From: Dendrolimus kikuchii
Taxonomy: Eukaryota > Arthropoda > Insecta > Lepidoptera > Lasiocampidae
NCBI GenBank assembly: GCA_019925095.2
Contig: CM034392.1
Span: 3,975,501 to 4,039,500 of the forward strand
Direction: 5' to 3'
Length of the DNA: 64,000 bases
A program made the position numbers and the translations under genes. Below the pieces are notes generated by a model. That model was not told where the DNA came from. It worked only from the letters and a program-made list of their open reading frames with translations, and made no database searches. This document shows, one piece after another, positions 1-11,349 of this stretch (positions are counted from its first letter, which is position 1; the number at the start of each line of letters is the position of its first letter).

Positions 1-265
1 TAGCCATCACCACAGAACGACTCAGATGTCAAGCGTCAGGCAATATATTATAGGTACTTAAGAAAAATATGTATTAAAGCGTGGCTAAACGATTTTATCA
101 AAGCTTATTAAATTATTCCCTTACGTTGTCTAGAATAAAAATTATTATGTTTGTATTCTATCTCACTAGTAGTTAAATACAAAATTTCATGAAATTGGGT
201 TCATATCTAAGACCGTGAAGAACAAACAAACAATCAAATAAAATATACTTCTATGTGTACATATT

Positions 266-546
266 GAAAGAATGCATGATGAAAGAATGACTAAACAGAT
301 ATACAATGCAAAAGTGGATGGATGCAGAAGTCGTGGAAGGCCACGACACACCTTCCATGATCAAATTGATCGTGTACTAGCAGAAGGTGATGTCAGGAGC
401 CTTAAGAACAGACGAGTGTGCATGACAAGAGTTATGAATGTCAAAGAGGCAAGTGAGGTGTGTAAGAATAAGCCTAAATGGCACTCTGTTGTTCGTGCCT
501 ACCCCGCAAGGGAGCTGGCGTGAAGTTATGTATGTATGTATGTATG
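266..546 (+). mobile_element. RTE-like LINE, 5'-truncated 3' fragment (copy A)
   Basis: Encodes the C-terminal tail of a reverse-transcriptase polyprotein (DGCRSRGRPRHTFHDQIDRV and on to a stop after ELA) followed by a (TATG)n tail. The insert is flanked by a 14-bp direct repeat TATGTGTACATATT at 252-265 and 547-560, which marks a complete target-primed insertion that was truncated at birth. The 83-codon frame here is LINE protein, not a host gene. Confidence 0.85.
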
Positions 547-560
547 TATGTGTACATATT

Positions 561-1266
561 ATTAGGTATAGATATTTGGATAAGGTACTAGACTGTAACC
601 ATGTTCTAATTTAAAATTTAATACCAAGGATACAATCGTAAAAGACTACATAAAAAGTATCTGAGTATTCATTTTAAGTTTACATAGAAGGTACGAATAA
701 ACACGAGTCAAAATGACGCTACAATTTAGTTGTTATGGAGATTACATTTGTGCTAAACGACATATGCGCGGGCGCATCAAGTGTAAGTACATGCGATTTT
801 CGTTAATTACAACATGCTTTCAACATACAATTAAAGGACTCACGACCCATTCCGAGCGTGGAAACATGAAGACAGACACAAATAAACGAAGTATACGTGC
901 GTCGCGCGGTCTCCCTCGCGCAAAACTGGTATTACCGGTAGTCGCTTGAGTAATTGCAATGACGGCACAGACAGACGTATACATGTTTGATATATATGTA
1001 TGTAGATGTACTACTGCATTACGTAAGCATCTATACTACATTATTTACTATCTCGATTAGTTGTTAACTTTAACAAAGATGCATTTCAAACAAAGAAATT
1101 AGTCGTTTTTAGAGAAAAATTAATTCCAGTATATATAAATTAATAAGTAAGTAGGGTAAACTACACCATTATTGGAACCGCAACTCAATAATTAGCACTT
1201 TATTAATTTATTTTAAAACATTAAGAAATCTTAATAACGGTTTATAGTAATGAAAAGAATATGAAA
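561..1266. other. Gene-free, no feature seen
   Basis: AT-rich sequence. One 78-codon frame has no support. I see no splice-bounded exon for the minus-strand gene here. Confidence 0.5.
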
Positions 1267-1477
1267 TCTTTATATATAAAAATGAATTTTTGTCTGTATG
1301 TCCTTTATAGAGTCGTAAACTATACATTTGATCATGTGATGATCTTTGGCAAAGTTGATGTGCATGAGCCAAGGAAGGTTTCTGAGTTGGTTCACAAATG
1401 GACCCGGTAGGTGGCGCTGCTGTTGGCATATCGATTGAAGCTTTTCCGGGCAAGACGACGTCTGCCAGGACAGCTAG
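1267..1477 (+). mobile_element. Helitron-like non-autonomous element
   Basis: Begins TC after an A and ends CTAG before a T, the A/T insertion rule of Helitrons. A hairpin from GGCA...TGCC (with one bulge) lies 11 nt before the 3' end. It is 211 bp and contains no coding capacity; the 98-codon minus-strand frame over it is spurious. Confidence 0.68.
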
Positions 1478-1802
1478 TTGTTTATATATCAAACAGGTCT
1501 TCATTGTAGATGTTAATTGTAAAAGTCACTTCTTGAGTTAACAGTGTACTTTTGAAAAACAGTGTTAATGGTAAGGAGGCAATTCAAATTCATAGAAATA
1601 TTAGTCAAATTGTAAATATGTGGTTGTAATTAATAAATTATTTTAGGAGTTAGTTCCAATACACATTTGATGAGAATTCAAATAACTTTATCTCAGTATT
1701 AAATAATGGCACGCCTTTGGTTACTTTGATGTTTCTTATTTATTTTTATGTATGTACACACAATTTTATAGAATCAAAAATATTAGCAACTATATAATTA
1801 TA

Positions 1803-2122
1803 GGAGACGGATATGCTTTCATACATTCTTGGATCCAGGTTGTAAAAGGTTGAGTGATTTTAAGTTTTCATTTTATTATGTTGATATTTTCATTATAATT
1901 GTAGTGGATTTAGTTATTTTAAATGAATTAATCGCGTGGTGTAAGTGTTTATTATTAGTTATTGAAATACATTCACATACTTTACTTTATTTTAGACTTT
2001 ATTTTTAAGATTCGTCTTCGAGATAGCATTATGGGTGATGTTTCCATTTTGAAATAGAAAAATATAACGATTTCTTATGCCATATCACAACTCATTACAT
2101 TTCTCGACCCAAAAGTTCCCGC
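1803..2122. repeat. Dispersed ~330-bp repeat, copy 1
   Basis: Colinear with 52098-52449: CTTTCATACATTCTTGGATC, GTGTGGTGTAAG-type core, AAGATTCGTCTTCGAGATAG and CAACTCATTACATTTCTCGA align in the same order. AT-rich, non-coding; family unknown. Confidence 0.6.
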
Positions 2123-2689
2123 CTCCATTAAACATCTAAGGCAAAAAACGATATTTGGTAAAAAATAGAAAAAAAAGAGTCAAAATAAATAATAAACAAT
2201 GAACCCATACACAAAATGTTAAATTACAGTAACCAACGCATATAAATAAATAAAACGTAGATGCATTTGCGTATAAATACAAAGACAGTGCAAACAAAGA
2301 CATTCTCGTGTTGATTTAAAGCAAACCACAACCACCTCGTATTTAACGGAAATAACTATCAATTTCATTGTAACTAAGAAGTATGATTTCATATATTCCA
2401 AATAATCAAGCTGGGCTGTAAGGTACTGACGCGCATTGACGTCATTTGTGGTTTATTTATTCATAGATAAATGGGACTAATTCACAGTATAAGCGGTTGG
2501 AAGACTCAGTAACTTTTAAGACATGGTATTGAGGATTGTTTGCAATATGAACCACCAGAAGGGATATAAAACTATACTCTCATGAAAAAAAATTATCTAT
2601 CCCTTACTCATAGTCTAAAACATGATATCGTCGGCTTCAGTACACGACCTTTGTCACTACATTTTTCGTGAAATTATTTTTTTCGTCTT

Positions 2690-3006
2690 TTTTGTTTTGT
2701 TTTTTATTGCATGAGTTCAGCAGACGGACGGCTCACTTGATGGAAAGCGGTTACCATCGTCTATGGAGATTTGCAACACCAAAGGTGCTAAAAATGCGCT
2801 GCTGCTCTCTTAAGGGAGACTGGAACTTGGTCACTAATGCCGGAACACAACTCAATGTTGTTATGGCGGCATACTCTAGACCAGGGGTGGTAGCCATCCA
2901 GTCGGGCAAATACCCTACCACCTGGCTGTGGGTTGTTTTATCGCCTCTTACGACAGGCCGCCCGGCCGCAGGAAATTGTATTCTTTCTCCGTTCCTGCAC
3001 GGATAA
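2690..3006 (-). mobile_element. 300-bp SINE-like element (copy 1)
   Basis: Sense strand is minus. It starts near TATCCGTGCAGGAACGGAG, carries CTGGATGGCTACCACCCCTG in the middle, and ends CTGCTGAACTCATGCAATAA plus A-rich tail (T-rich at 2690-2707). The open frames on both strands recur with the repeat and are not genes. I find no convincing pol III boxes. Confidence 0.8.
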
Positions 3007-4765
3007 ATCGTAAAAAATTTTACATACATAAAATATGCATAGTATAATAATACCTGTTAATAGTTTGACAAAAAAATAATTTCACCAAAAATTTAGTTAC
3101 AAGATACTGGCACTGACGCCAACGATATATCAAAAATAACTGATAAAAAATAAAAAGTAAAGTTATATAAGGTAAACAACACTGTTGTTGACCCCAGTGA
3201 TTGATGCCCTGTCAATTTATTCAAGGTATTAAGAACTCTTAAAAGGTATTTCTTTTGTAGGCATATAAAAATATTACTGCCCTCCGATCATCTTCTGTAT
3301 GTATAAATTTAGTATAAGTGACCTTGTATTAAAGTTCGGGGATATCATGTTCGCCTGGGACAACGAGTTCTGACAATAATTTAAAAAAAAAACAGTATTG
3401 CCCTCGCGATCTTATTGACTGATCAGAGCCATGTTACGAGATCGCGAAGACTACAAAGCCGCTGACAGGCCACCAAAAGCCACAGATGGCCACCTAAAGC
3501 CCGAGATGCCCACCAAACGCCAATGCGTGGCCAATTAAGCCACAGACGACGCCAACGCGAAGCCCGCGAAGGCCATTGAGAGACTACCAATGTGAGGGAA
3601 GGCTCCAACGGTTCCAAACCCCACCACCGATGCATAGTCGCCCGCTGAATAGAAGCCCGGACAGAGAGGATTCCTCGAGGCCCCTACCTCCTCGCCGCTT
3701 CTAATGGCCAAGAGAAAGAAGACCACCGAGAGATATCATCATTATATTATAGCTCTTTTATCTTCATATCCTAGTGCGTGACAATAATGAAATACAATAT
3801 TCATTTTTTGATCAAAATCTGATAGTTATTTCCATCGTATTGGAGGCACTGACCTCTGTTTAGCGCTGTCTTCGTTTCAAAACTGGTTTTTTACACCATT
3901 TTATTAACATTCTTTGAATTCTAAGATATCGCGATACGTACAGACGTCAACTGAAATAACTTTAACCTTAATATTGATTTTTTAAATCTTGGATATGGAT
4001 AAAATAAAATACCTTAAGTAAGTTGTTTTCATTGTTTTGTTTCAATATTATAAAGATAAATTCCTTATTTAAAAGAAATTAAAAAGTATAGTTAATTTTA
4101 TCATTATCAATATTGTTTAATACTAGTGTAATTTATATTTACTTTTAAGAATATAATATATAAGTAAACATTTTTCTACATATCAGTTATGGCGGTTGGG
4201 TTTCTAAGTAAGTCTTGATTGAAAATTATAAATGAAAATTTATTATTTTGTACATATGGTGAAAAAAACATCGATTTACTTAAATTGTTCAAAAAAATTA
4301 CATTTAACTATTTAATTTTAAAACAAAATCCAAATAAAACCATTATCTAATGAAAGACTAAATCAGATTATTGCTAGAGAGAAACTTGCCACGGACCCCA
4401 AGTCTGCAACACAAATTGGCAATCGAATCGAATTGGAATCGGTAACTTAACGGTGTTGGTAGTCTGTAAAGTGTAAACCATCACGGCTCAATATTGGATC
4501 AATCTTAATTTGGCCGATCATTTGATGTGAATTTTAGACACTACGGATATTTGACCATCTGTCAGTCGAATGGATCTCGACTTGCACTGGCATGGTTTTT
4601 TTGGTTAAAATTACAAGCTTTGGACCCAGAAGGCTGGATGTAAATGTTGTGTGATTAATGCACCTATAATTATTATTATATCTCATATACTTATATTATC
4701 ATTTCGTTTAGTAATTGACTGTACAAGAGCGCTACCCCTAGGATCAGTTGACACCTGCGCGTTAC
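3007..4765. other. Downstream intron sequence of the minus gene
   Basis: Apart from the GC-rich stretch at 3423-3735, this is AT-rich sequence with no supported exon. The gene must continue past exon 7, so this is taken to be intron. Confidence 0.5.
3423..3735. other. GC-rich non-coding stretch of unknown nature
   Basis: Locally GC-rich with loosely repeated GCCAC/CCACCAAA motifs. The two overlapping minus frames of 63 and 70 codons are mutually inconsistent and show no splice context fitting the exon 7 donor phase. Probably a decayed repeat. Confidence 0.4.
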
Positions 4766-4965
4766 CTTCGTTGACAGCGCTAAGGTCTGTGGCGGGTGCG
4801 GTGAGGGGCGGGGGCGGCGGCGGCACCGTTGGCCGCTCTAGCGCCAGGCAGGGTGAGGACTCGGCCCACGCGCGCCGCGTACCGGGCCTGGTGTTGCTGT
4901 TGCTCGGGGAGAGCGTCTCCGCGCTGCCACTGCCGCTGCCGCCGGCCGTCGTGCCGTTGTCGCTG
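4766..4965 (-). CDS. Exon 7 of the same gene (last visible exon)
   Basis: A 200-base GC-rich exon. The acceptor is gatcag before 4965, preceded by a good branch-site-like CTAAC about 30 bases upstream; the donor is GAAG|gtaacg after 4766. One leading base completes Cys with exon 6, and the frame stays open for 66 codons: a Gly/Ser-rich stretch, RRAWAESSPCLALERP, then a run of six prolines. It ends in phase 1, so at least one further exon must exist; I could not find a convincing one between base 1 and 4765, and it probably lies off the left edge. The overlapping plus-strand frame of 125 codons is a shadow. Confidence 0.76.
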
Positions 4966-4992
4966 CTGATCGGAAATAACGTGTTAGCATCG

Positions 4993-5240
4993 AAGAATAC
5001 ATACGGCCTCTGTGGTGGCGCGGGCTAAGCCTTTGCCGGCCTACCTCACTGCAACGCAGAGGTTCCGGGTTCGATTCCTGGTATAGTAAATTTCGGAAAC
5101 GTATTTTCTCCATTATTTACTATGGTCTGGGTATCTGGGATCGGCCCCAGAGTAGTCCGTTATATATTACCCATAACTCAAGCGTAACTTGCTTATTTTG
5201 GGAATATATAATATGTGTGTTGTCTGCTGATTAAAAAAAA
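4993..5240 (+). mobile_element. tRNA-derived SINE (copy 1)
   Basis: Starts with a tRNA-like head (GGCCTCTGTGGTGGCGCGGG), has a perfect B box GGTTCGATTCC at 5068-5078, a ~170-bp body and a poly(A) tail near 5232. The head and body match the copy at 32828 closely. It lies about 28 bp upstream of the exon 7 splice acceptor of the host gene, in antisense. Confidence 0.85.
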
Positions 5241-5275
5241 AAAAAGAAGACCACAAAATAATACTCTACTACTTC

Positions 5276-5560
5276 GTCATTGGTTACATAATAACAATAA
5301 CAGCCCATAAACATCCCACTGCTAAGCTCGGGCCTCCCACTATTGGGGAACGGACAGTATTGCAGGTTTGACACATTGACGATGTGCAGGTTTCATCACG
5401 ATGTTTTCCTTCATCGTTAGCACGTGGTAATTGTAACAATATGCACATTAGGTCAGAAAACTACCTAAGTGGTGCATACGTTCCGGCCAGGATTAGAACC
5501 CGCGCCCTTGGAGATTGGGACGCGTGCGCTAGCCACTACGCTGTAGTGGCACACTTACAA
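5276..5560 (-). mobile_element. Second tRNA-derived SINE family (full-length-like copy)
   Basis: On the minus strand the tRNA-like head includes TAGTGGCTAGCGCACGCG (A-box-like) and GGTTCTAATCC (B-box-like, 5490-5500). The body includes CATCGTGATGAAACCTGCAC and a 3' segment GAGGCCCGAGCTTAGCAGTG. Known lepidopteran SINEs have this layout; I have not assigned a name. Confidence 0.65.
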
Positions 5561-5760
5561 GCCAATAGATGGCGCTGTACAATAATTGAGGTCGCAAACG
5601 ATTCCCGAAACTTATAAAGAATATATACAAATTTCCAACAGTAATAGATGGGCCTAGACCTGCGAGGAACTAACAGCTGCCTTCTTCCTTAGAGACAGAG
5701 GAGCATTCCACAATTCTATCTCCCTCCTCCATACAGTCGGGATATCCCTATAACGCCATT
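5556..5760 (-). repeat. Dispersed ~200-bp repeat, copy 1
   Basis: Inverted match to 35055-35262: AAGCCAATAGATGGCGCTGT and CAAACGATTCCCGAAACTTA here correspond to ACAGCGCCATCTATTGGCTT and CGGGAAACGTTTGT there. Family unknown. Confidence 0.6.
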
Positions 5761-6008
5761 GATTGGACATCATTAATACAATAACACCATAGAAGAAGAA
5801 TACTTAAAAAGATATATCTTAACTTATATAACACGCACTCCCGTTGGCGCCACCAGTCCGTTCTTGTTCTATACATGAAACCTATGAAACCTGAATTAAA
5901 ACTTTCAACCAACGTCTTGTTATTTAAAACATATCTTTTAATCATAAAATATCATTAAAATAAATTTATAGATATAAATATTATTTGTTTCGTTGTGTGC
6001 GTTGCTAC

Positions 6009-6290
6009 AATACATACATACATACATGCATAACTTCACGCCAGTTCCCTTGCGGGGTAGGCACGAACAACAGAGCGCCATTTAGGCTTATTCTTACACA
6101 CCTCACTTGCTTCTTTGACATTCATAACTCTTGTCATGCACGCTCGTCTGTTCTTAAGGCTCCTGACATCACCTTCTGCTAGTACACGATCAATTTGATC
6201 ATGGAAGGTGTGTCGTGGCCTTCCACGACTTCTGCATCCATCTACTTTTGTATTGTATATCTGTTTAGTCATTCTTTCTACGATGATTTT
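6009..6290 (-). mobile_element. RTE-like LINE 3' fragment (copy B)
   Basis: Minus-strand copy of the same LINE tail as at 266-546, with a (CATA)n run at its + strand left edge. The C-terminal coding frame is open for 78 codons and is close to the other copies. Confidence 0.8.
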
Positions 6291-6380
6291 ATATATGTGT
6301 GTTATTTAAATTATTGCTTTATTACATTGTTTTTTAGTCTGCAATTAATTTACCATTATCAAACTGCATTACGAGTACAT

Positions 6381-6560
6381 ACATACATACATAACTTCAC
6401 GCCAGTTCCCTTGCGGGGTAGGCACGACCAACAGAGCGCCATTTAGGCCCATTCTTACACACCTCACTTGCTTCTTTGACATTCTAACTCTTGTCATGCA
6501 CGCTCGTCTGTTCTTAAGGCTCCTGACATCACCCTCCGCTAGTACACGATCAATTTGATT
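6381..6560 (-). mobile_element. RTE-like LINE 3' fragment, very short (copy C)
   Basis: Minus-strand LINE tail truncated near the codons for HDQIDRV. The repeat CATTACGAGTACAT occurs on both sides (about 6367 and 6564) as a target-site duplication. A small deletion disrupts the MTRVMNV codons relative to the other copies. Confidence 0.78.
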
Positions 6561-6774
6561 GATCATTACGAGTACATTGTTATTGTTATGTGTGTTGTAT
6601 TGTCTACCGTGACTTCACTTTATGGTCCCAGACGGAAAAACAGCGCTAGTCCTTGTTGGCTAGCATTATGCTGAGACTGGGTCCAATTTAGGACTTATTT
6701 TGTTTCTATTGTCTTTCTTCTTCTATTTAAATTAATTTAGTTTTTGTCCTCAATAAAATATTTTTCTTCCTAAA

Positions 6775-6890
6775 TAAGTCGCGTAGCCTAGCCTTTTGGG
6801 AACCTATTCCATTGACTCCGATGACCTAGACTTAGTATTCTACTTATAGTCTTAAGGGAATATAGATAGAATACAATATAAGTTAAGTTT
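6775..6890 (+). repeat. Dispersed repeat, copy 1 (CCTACTTATAGTCTT motif)
   Basis: GACCTAGACTTAGTATTCTA, CTTATAGTCTTAAGGGAATA and TAGAATACAATATAAGTTAA align with 61812-61930. Possibly a LINE 3' end ending in AATACAATAAA. Confidence 0.5.
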
Positions 6891-6917
6891 TCTTCATTGA
6901 AAGAAAGTTATAAATTT

Positions 6918-7250
6918 ACATACATAACTTCACGCCAGTTCCCTTGCGGGGTAGGCACGAACAACAGAGCGCTATTCAGGCTTATTCTTACACACCTCAC
7001 TTGCTTCTTTGACATTCATAGCTCTTGTTATGCACGCTCGTCTGTTCTTAAGACTCCTGACATCACCTTCTGCTAGTACAAGATCAATTTGATCATGGAA
7101 GGTGTGTCGTGGCCTTCCAAGACTTCTGCATCCATCCGCTTTAGCATTGTATATCTGTTTAGTCATTCTTTCATCATGCATTCTTTCCACATGCCCGAAT
7201 CACCGGAGCATTCCTTTCCTTACCTTCACCCCGACACTCACTTTCTCTTT
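6918..7250 (-). mobile_element. RTE-like LINE 3' fragment (copy D)
   Basis: Minus-strand copy reaching further 5' than copies A-C (through the VERMHDERMTKQIYNAK codons and upstream). The frame is open over the tail but carries a Trp-to-stop change near the end, so it is a decayed copy. Confidence 0.78.
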
Positions 7251-7739
7251 GTAAATAAATATCATCATCGAATAATATGATTTCATCATCATCTAATGAT
7301 GAACCCATATGATGGGAAAACTATGTAAAATAGAAAATACCGGCTCTTTTAACGTTTCTCATTTTTAGAAGACCAGACAGCATACTCGCCATGTTTGTTC
7401 AAAGTAGGTAGGCGGATTTACATACTTGGCAACTGTAACATGCACCTTAGGCCAAAAACTGCCCAGAGGTTGCACGCTTCCTGGTCGGAATTTGGAAATA
7501 AATCATTTGAGTTAGACATGGGTGTGTTAGTAACTAACATACAGCTTTGCGCAACTTATAATTCCGATCGGCAATTTGTGTTTGCGCAGAAAAGTGAAGT
7601 TCGGTTTCCGACATGTAAATAATCTAAATTGAACTTTATTCGCAAGCAGAAAAGGCAGATTGTTGCTAGCTATAAGTTCTAAGTCGCGGTGGCGTAATAG
7701 CCAGCGTGGTAACAACGGTGAAGTAAAATATCGTGATGC

Positions 7740-7880
7740 AACCTATACATCGAGACAACCGATGTGTCAAACCTGCCAAGCCGCCTTAGACAAGCGTGGC
7801 GGGTATTGTCCGTTCCCCAATATTGGGAGGCCCGAGCCCAGCAGTGGGACATTTATAGGCTGTTATTATTATTATTATAT
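7740..7880 (+). mobile_element. 3' part of the second SINE family
   Basis: Carries GTCCGTTCCCCAATATTGGG and GGCCCGAGCCCAGCAGTGGG, matching the 3' segment of the SINE at 5276-5560, followed by an ATT-repeat tail at ~7866-7878. A decayed piece of the same family in the other orientation is at about 7425-7500. Confidence 0.6.
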
Positions 7881-8038
7881 GTTCTTAGCTCTGTTCCGCT
7901 TACACGATTCGTACACTGTCGCGCTCTACTAAAGTTGGTCCTACTGCGCACGTCATCGGGAGGAATTATTAGTTATATAAAACTGTATGTACCAGGGCTG
8001 CAAAAATAAAGCCCTATTAGAAAATGAATCGGACTTAC

Positions 8039-8555
8039 CAGTTGCTAAACCCAGAATCACCGTCCATCGAATCGGTTAAATAGAAAGTCGAATTCGTGAT
8101 CTTCAATGCACTCGGTACTTCGGAGTTAATATCCACGGCCATAGAAGTGGCTCTTCTGAACCTCGACTTGAACGAAAAGTATGCTTTCCTCGACAATGTT
8201 CCACTGTCTTTCTTTATATCATTGGCTTTCTCACTAGTCGGTGTCAGAGGTTTATCTGTTCTTTCTGGAAACTTCTCCGGCAGAGGAGGAGGTATTTCTC
8301 CGCTGCTCAACCTCTTTTCGCCAATAACCGTCTTCAATTCCTCCTTGAAGCCGTTCTTTAAGGGATTTTCAGTCTTGTTCAGTACAGATTTGGTGTCGTT
8401 AAAGGTGATATTGCTGTACACGTGTTGGACTTGGGGCTTTTCGCAGTTCGCGTATATGGGAGGCTTTTTCGCTTTGCCTGCGGGTACTTCGTAGGTGTTT
8501 GATGTGTTTTGAGACGCACTTAAAGATTTGCTGGAAGGCTTGCCATCCATAGCCA
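8039..8555 (-). CDS. Exon 6 of the same gene (tyrosine-motif rich)
   Basis: A 517-base exon with acceptor ttctttcacag before 8555 and consensus donor CTG|gtaagt after 8039. The leading TG completes Val with the G of exon 5. It encodes 171 whole codons with tyrosine motifs YEVP, IYANC, VYSNI, AYFSF and FYLTD, a PPPLP core (GEIPPPLPEKFPE), and a basic segment SRFRRATS. It ends DGDSGFSN with two bases left over, which join the exon at 4965 to give Cys. Lack of a folded domain again points to a scaffold region. Confidence 0.86.
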
Positions 8556-8639
8556 CTGTGAAAGAATAAATATTCTATAGTTAAAGTGATAGGTGAGCGA
8601 ACAGTCAAATGCGACTGAGATACTAAATTACGATGACTC

Positions 8640-8840
8640 ACTCCCCCATCCCCCTATTTCTATCCCATGTCCTATCCTCTCTATTCCATTCTTCCTGTCT
8701 GATGATCCATCTATCTCATCCTCCTTAATCCTATTGGTTGGCAACGCGTTAGCTTCGCCTCTGGTGTTGCAAGCGTCTATAGGCGACGGTAACCAATTTC
8801 TATGAGCTGGATCGTCTGCATGTTTGCCAGCATCTCAATA
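8640..8840 (+). repeat. Second, decayed minisatellite-plus-tail element
   Basis: Pyrimidine-rich run with TATCCCATGTCCTATCC followed by GGCAACGCGTTAGCTTCGCC and CTATAGGCGACGGTAACC. This repeats the arrangement at the right edge of the window, so minisatellite plus tail is a family, not a chance join. It lies just upstream of exon 6 (minus). Confidence 0.55.
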
Positions 8841-11277
8841 AAAAAATATATCATCTTCCAAAATATCCCAAACTCATAGATTATTTATAAGCGTACAAAC
8901 ATATGACGTTATAAGTTTGTACAAGTAAAAGTAGTCAAATAGCGAATTGTTTATTATTATTAAAATAGTAATTAAACAAAATTTCTATAACGATATTTTA
9001 AAATTAACATAAGTAATAAGATGATAATTTAACTTTTATACGTACGTATGTGAGATTGTGAATATTTCTGGAAGTATGAGTGGTTTTGCATAGATTAGTT
9101 GAGAGTGTTTATGAACGATGTGCACGATGTGTGAGCGAGGAAGATAGACGATGAATGAAAGAAAAGATTTGAAAAGATAAAAAATAGACGGGATAGAAAG
9201 ACAGGTGGCGATCGAATGGCAGCGTGGGTTAAAAGCTGGTGCTGGACAAAGGATTATGGTATAATTATAAGAATATAAATAATAAAAATGTGGCAATCGA
9301 AGATGTTCTTAAGATGTTTTAAGAAGATGTTATAAGAAGATTAAACTTTTTTTTGAATTTGAAACAGCTCTAGCAATTTCACCACCACATGTAACATATA
9401 TCTACATCCTTATTGAAAAACAAAAATCATTTAAGATATTTTAATATGAAACGTATTTAAACCATTGAATACATCAAATTTGCGCCGCAATTCCTTTATT
9501 TATAATTATGAGACATTTTAACTGGTTTTTGAAACGACAAACTAAGGAAGGAGACTCTTGCTTCGCTTTAGGTCAAATAAGTAAAATGATCAAATTCATG
9601 TCAAAACTAAGACTTCAGGGAATACAATAGTTTATCAAAAAAAGGTTTTTATATTATTAAAACACTCAAATACCTGGTAAATATGTCCACTTGTACATGT
9701 TTTTATTTCGACTATCAACAAAATGCCAGATGTGTTTTCTTTATCACCAAAAAAATCTATGAAGCATCTTATCTAAAGCCTACTGTTCACTGGTGACAGC
9801 AAATCCTATTCAATTCAAGTTAGTAAATATGTGTTTAATTTTTTATTAAATTGAGTAAATTCTACCATAGAAGAATAATCTTTTATCTAGGAATGATAGT
9901 CGCATAAAAAAAGATGTATCTTTTTCTATTGAATGGGTTCAGCTTACAGGCAGAGGGCCCACCTGATGGAAAGTGGTTATCATTGCCTATGGACATTTGC
10001 AACATCAAAGGCGTTACATATGCGCTGCTGTTCTTTTAAGGGATACTGGAACCTGGCCATTAATACCGGAACACAAGGTTGTTATGGCGGCATATTCTAG
10101 ATCAGGGGTTGTCGCCATCCAGACGGGGAAATACCCTACCTAGCTAGACAGACCGCCCGGCCGCATGAAATTATTTCTTTCTCCGTTCCTGCACTGACAG
10201 TGGAAAAGTTGATATATCCTACTGTTCTAAAGTTCGGCAAAGTCATTCTTCAGTCGCGATTTGAGATCGAAAGACACAACTGTAGTTTACGACGACAGGT
10301 CGATATGGCAATCGGAGTATGAGGTGAGTCGTGGAGGGGAGGACACCCCGCATAATAGCACAACGCCCACTTCAGAGCTGACGAGTTGGCATCAACTGCG
10401 TTTATCGAGTTCATTCTCGCTTATGTTGTTGCTTGTATTGAAAACAGCTTCACTTGCCTCTTGTCAGTTGTTAAACCGACATTAAATGGACCTACTTATG
10501 CAAAATGGAACCAACCCACATACTAACAGTTATGAGAAAAAGCCGTTTGTATTAAAATTTTGCGTACAAAAAAATATGTCTACATTTTGGAAAAAACATT
10601 TAAAATATTGTATATTATATTTTCTCGTTATGATTTTTATTGAGTCGATAGAAGGTGTATTTTGAAAGTCTCCTGCATCCTTAACCTAATTTTGGCATGT
10701 TTGTGGATTGGTTCTGTTTTGCATAAATAGGTCCAAATATTACATCATGCACGAGAATCTAGCCAGAAAAGTATTAGAAAATTGTGATATGCAGTCATGT
10801 CAATCAGACACTAGTTAGGGCTGTTTGAGAATACTAAAATGAAAATGTTGTAATAATTTTATTCTCACTTTGTTGCGTACCAAAAAATATCGATATCGAC
10901 TACCTGGTATGTAACGTCACATGACTAGCAAATTGCCATGTCGACCTGTCGCGAATTAAAATATATTTGTAGATCATCTCAGTCTTTTAAAGTCTAAATT
11001 GGTTTCCAATTGAAATCTATACATATTCTTCTAGTTCAAATATGGTATATAGTTTATTAATTATGTTTTTTGTGTCATTTAAAACTTTAAACTTTTGTAT
11101 TACCTATTAACACATATGCAAACTGTCGCTAGAAATAAATATACTTTTACTCTTCGATATATAGTAGAGTGAGTAACAAACCTAACAGATAAAACAGATT
11201 ACAAATTTGATTCTATAAATAATACACGTGACCTAAATACACTATTATATACTAATATTTCGGCCTCACTAACAATA
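8841..11277. other. Intron between exons 5 and 6 (left part)
   Basis: AT-rich; contains only the decayed SINE-like copy at 9935-10197 and leads up to the tRNA gene. Short frames at 9036-9296 and 10261-10485 lack support. Confidence 0.55.
9935..10197 (-). mobile_element. 300-bp SINE-like element (copy 2, decayed)
   Basis: Same element as at 2690, with internal deletions (the region around the GTTGTTTTGTCGCC block is lost). Sense is minus. Confidence 0.75.
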
Positions 11278-11349
11278 TCCGATATGGTCTAGTGGCTAGG
11301 ATACCTGGCTCTCACCCAGGAGGCTCGGGTTCGATTCCCGGTATCGGAA
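11278..11349 (+). tRNA. tRNA-Glu (anticodon CTC)
   Basis: A 72-nt cloverleaf. The acceptor stem TCCGATA pairs perfectly with TATCGGA at 11342-11348. The anticodon stem CCTGG/CCAGG encloses loop CTCTCAC with anticodon CTC, and the T arm holds the B box GGTTCGATTCC. The A box region (TGGTCTAGTGGCTAGGATA) is the usual tRNA-Glu D arm. A TTTT run at 11353-11356 fits an RNA polymerase III terminator. CCA is not encoded, as expected for a eukaryote. It lies inside the intron between exons 5 and 6, on the opposite strand to the host gene. The intact stems argue for a functional gene. Confidence 0.94.

Noticed and set aside
3423..3735. GC-rich patch as exon 8 of the minus gene
   Set aside because: No acceptor was found that would accept the phase-1 end of exon 7 and remain open.
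5068..5078. B box GGTTCGATTCC as a possible tRNA gene
   Set aside because: No cloverleaf can be closed around it; it is the head of a SINE.
4651..5113. Plus-strand 125-codon and minus-strand 91-codon frames
   Set aside because: Both cross the boundary between exon 7 and the SINE; the frame that fits the splice phases is a different one on the minus strand.
8096..8494. Plus-strand frame of 132 codons
   Set aside because: Shadow of exon 6, which has splice sites and phase on the minus strand.
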